Origin: Candidatus Omnitrophota bacterium
GTDB lineage: Bacteria > Omnitrophota > Gorgyraeia > Duberdicusellales > 4484-171
DNA length: 8,283 bases
Assembly: GCA_016939345.1 (NCBI GenBank)
Contig: JAFGHG010000180.1
Location: forward strand, 1 to 8,283
Direction: 5' to 3'
Positions 8,001 to 8,283 of the stretch are shown here, piece after piece. The notes beneath the pieces were generated by a model. That model ran no database searches. It worked only from the letters and a program-made list of their open reading frames with translations, and was not told where the DNA came from. The first letter of the stretch is position 1. Every line of letters starts with the position of its first letter. Position numbers and translations under genes: made by a program.

Positions 8001-8151
8001 TAATTTGGGTGTTATCTATTCTGAATACCTTGACAATAAAGACCTGGCAATAGAACATTTTAAGCGTTATCTGGAGACAAAACCCCGTGATAGCGATGCT
8101 GACCGGGCAAGAAAATACCTTATGACTAATAATGTAGTTATGGGTAAATAG
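5068..8151 (+). CDS. Giant exported coiled-coil protein with C-terminal TPR repeats
   Basis: This 1027-residue protein is not a family I can name. A basic N-terminus and a long hydrophobic segment (about 16-35, ending INLFA before Gln36) form a signal peptide or N-terminal membrane anchor. From about residue 45 to 930 it is nearly uninterrupted Lys/Glu/Gln/Asn/Leu-rich heptad sequence with very few prolines, so a long coiled coil. Residues 689-856 hold four 42-residue repeats. The C-terminus has two TPR units: about 941-974 (HYNLGVFYTRDGLYKKAIEE) and 975-1010 (NYNLGVIYSE, then DLAIEHFKRYLETKPRD). It has only two cysteines after the signal peptide, C44 and C641. Coiled coil followed by TPR in the periplasm recalls CpoB/YbgF, but CpoB is about a quarter of this length. 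Placed right after the secretin, it may act as a periplasmic strut, ruler or scaffold for the channel; this is inference. Abundant coiled-coil sequence makes database matches to myosin- or SMC-like proteins unreliable. Confidence 0.85.
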   Translation: MKIKKIFKTFLKEKNYLFIFVFIVPFIFTSINLFAQRLADDKSCREIKVENISLTTQVKKLQQQIEKLNDEQVKLQNTYEKIVKDSDNLRVNYEKLYEANSKLISSQEGGSSYHVLMDENKQLKNEIKDLYKSNQESLAKIEELKDSIKELRAKVVSLKESEEFLDKTNQFLLQEQQNLQEKLASVDSASKNYTLEKSRLNDFSRKLQEENDLFKQNNQKLKEQIERLVAESRIEQDKSRLISAEQNKLQDKYQQLLERRDKLEMENSNLRDNHDKLLEANKTLLSEKESLQYDSAILEKKFRDIEAREEVYNKEIAQLKEKLEESKANEGAAIKEHKDTAKENDDLKALVDKLKQVNKDLNDENSQLKTSFQKLKANNTLVLGDVEGLKALSKVLEDEKNSLKSEKVNLEKEKEDFLKEISKLKAEKNVLLEDNKSKNKESQNFSLEYERLKDQYEASLENIQSFKKELSLVQDQTKDLKQMAQRLENEKEVYAQEIEHYKQLQEKQEKEFASFKISETELIDKNKALQDKLDILLGDQRKLINNHKDVTAELNSLKDNYNELLSQNNELVQERVALSQSLQNEKEEKSKINKSYQALNEANIKLDDSYKKLVSGKEQIQIAYDQLKAEYEAFKPKAASCEQRSRDAIENNKLILKEKQELSKLFEDINAKNKTLQEINSVLKKEKDLLLTKIENLVKDKDDFDLSFKELRQNNDELSKEVSSLRAERQNLLESNSILLSEKEEFTSIYKEYKDQIQNLHSKNEILEKENQNLKTHNSTLIEDKERAVDLYREINDQVKELKDKNSVLEKEKNNLTKYNKTLIKDKERYSDIYQDLKDQKEELKNKIGLLAQEKKEIAGSSDRIQKEHDSLLKEKDNLAKELYNIKDSREKLKAQISSWKNKSKEYLQENQALKATIAEKEKSFQELSELSSKSLKENSVLHYNLGVFYTRDGLYKKAIEEFSEVLKAYPSDPDTNYNLGVIYSEYLDNKDLAIEHFKRYLETKPRDSDADRARKYLMTNNVVMGK
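7132..7635 (+). repeat. Four tandem 42-residue (126-base) coiled-coil repeats
   Basis: Residues 689-730, 731-772, 773-814 and 815-856 of the coiled-coil protein line up as four consecutive 42-residue units without gaps. The last three are clear: they begin NLLESNSILL, NLKTHNSTLI and NLTKYNKTLI, and share a following DKER- or EKEE-like block, a Tyr at position 20 and DQ at positions 25-26. The first unit is degenerate but keeps KDKDDF at positions 11-16. Forty-two residues is exactly six heptads, so the repeats keep the coil in register. In DNA each unit is 126 bases, diverged well below identity, so these are old duplications. Confidence 0.8.
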
Positions 8152-8155
8152 TATT

Positions 8156-8283
8156 ATGATTATTAATATGAAAAACACCGCGGTTTTTTTTCTTTTAATC
8201 TTTTCAGCCGGGATTTTTTCTTTTGCACAGGATATAGCTTATATAAACCAAACAGATGTGGAATCTCCCGGTAATATAATGAA
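8156..8283 (+). CDS. Start of an exported protein (partial)
   Basis: An open frame runs from the ATG at 8156 to the window edge, giving 42 residues and a partial codon. The N-terminus is a signal peptide: MKNTAVFFLLIFSAGIFSFA if the second ATG at 8168 is used, with likely cleavage before QDIAYINQ. The ATG at 8168 gives the more normal signal peptide length and a Lys at position 2; the ATG at 8156 is only four bases after the upstream stop and would favour coupling. Neither has a clear Shine-Dalgarno string. The visible mature part is too short for a family call. The same strand and tight spacing suggest it belongs to the same operon and acts in the periplasm or outer membrane. Confidence 0.7.
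   Translation, partial: MIINMKNTAVFFLLIFSAGIFSFAQDIAYINQTDVESPGNIM

Noticed and set aside
5068..8151. SMC-, myosin- or RecN-like ATPase suggested by the long coiled coil
   Set aside because: No Walker A, Walker B or ABC signature motif is present at either end, and the N-terminus is an export signal. Similarity would be heptad composition only.
7858..8178. Reverse-strand open frame of 106 codons with a hydrophobic start
   Set aside because: It lies antisense to the TPR end of the coiled-coil gene and the following start; the hydrophobic look comes from the complement of a purine-rich Lys/Glu coding strand. No ribosome binding site or recognisable domain.
8171..8192. Terminator-like CCGCGG followed by a run of T
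   Set aside because: A hairpin would need a loop, which leaves only a weak, mismatched stem. The T-run codes for the Phe-rich signal peptide of the next gene, so it is not an intergenic terminator.

Overview
The window is a densely packed, single-strand stretch of a diderm (two-membrane) bacterial genome. Everything that looks real is on the + strand. Neighbouring genes overlap by 4 bases or sit 4 to 26 bases apart, and no gene-free stretch exceeds 26 bases, so it reads as one operon. Base composition is moderately AT-rich, with Lys/Glu-rich proteins. The mix of an ExeA-type ATPase, a GspC-like protein, a secretin and coiled-coil/TPR proteins would suit an uncultured lineage such as Omnitrophota or another PVC-related or Elusimicrobiota-like group. 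That placement is inference from gene style only; no marker gene is present.

Layout: (1) 1-120, the tail of a gene whose last residues resemble a MerR-type DNA-binding domain. (2) 136-996, an ExeA/GspA-type AAA ATPase. (3) 993-2486, a predicted lipoprotein with two tandem SurA-like chaperone units. (4) 2496-3182, a single-pass membrane protein ending in a GspC/PilP-like periplasmic domain. (5) 3179-5041, an outer-membrane secretin of the GspD type. (6) 5068-8151, a 1027-residue exported protein, almost entirely coiled coil, ending in two TPR repeats. (7) 8156 onward, the start of another exported protein, cut by the window edge.

How they may work together: the secretin forms the outer-membrane channel. 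The GspC-like protein would connect it to the inner membrane. The ExeA-type ATPase is the kind of protein that helps secretins assemble through the peptidoglycan in Aeromonas-type systems. The SurA-like lipoprotein is a candidate chaperone or pilotin substitute for the secretin or its cargo. The very long coiled-coil protein has no counterpart in the standard type II secretion or type IV pilus gene sets. No secretion ATPase (GspE), platform protein (GspF) or pseudopilin is visible here; they may lie outside the window or be encoded elsewhere.

The most interesting material is the giant coiled-coil/TPR protein, with an exact 42-residue (six-heptad) repeat carrying regularly spaced polar core positions, and the internally duplicated SurA-like lipoprotein beside the secretin.
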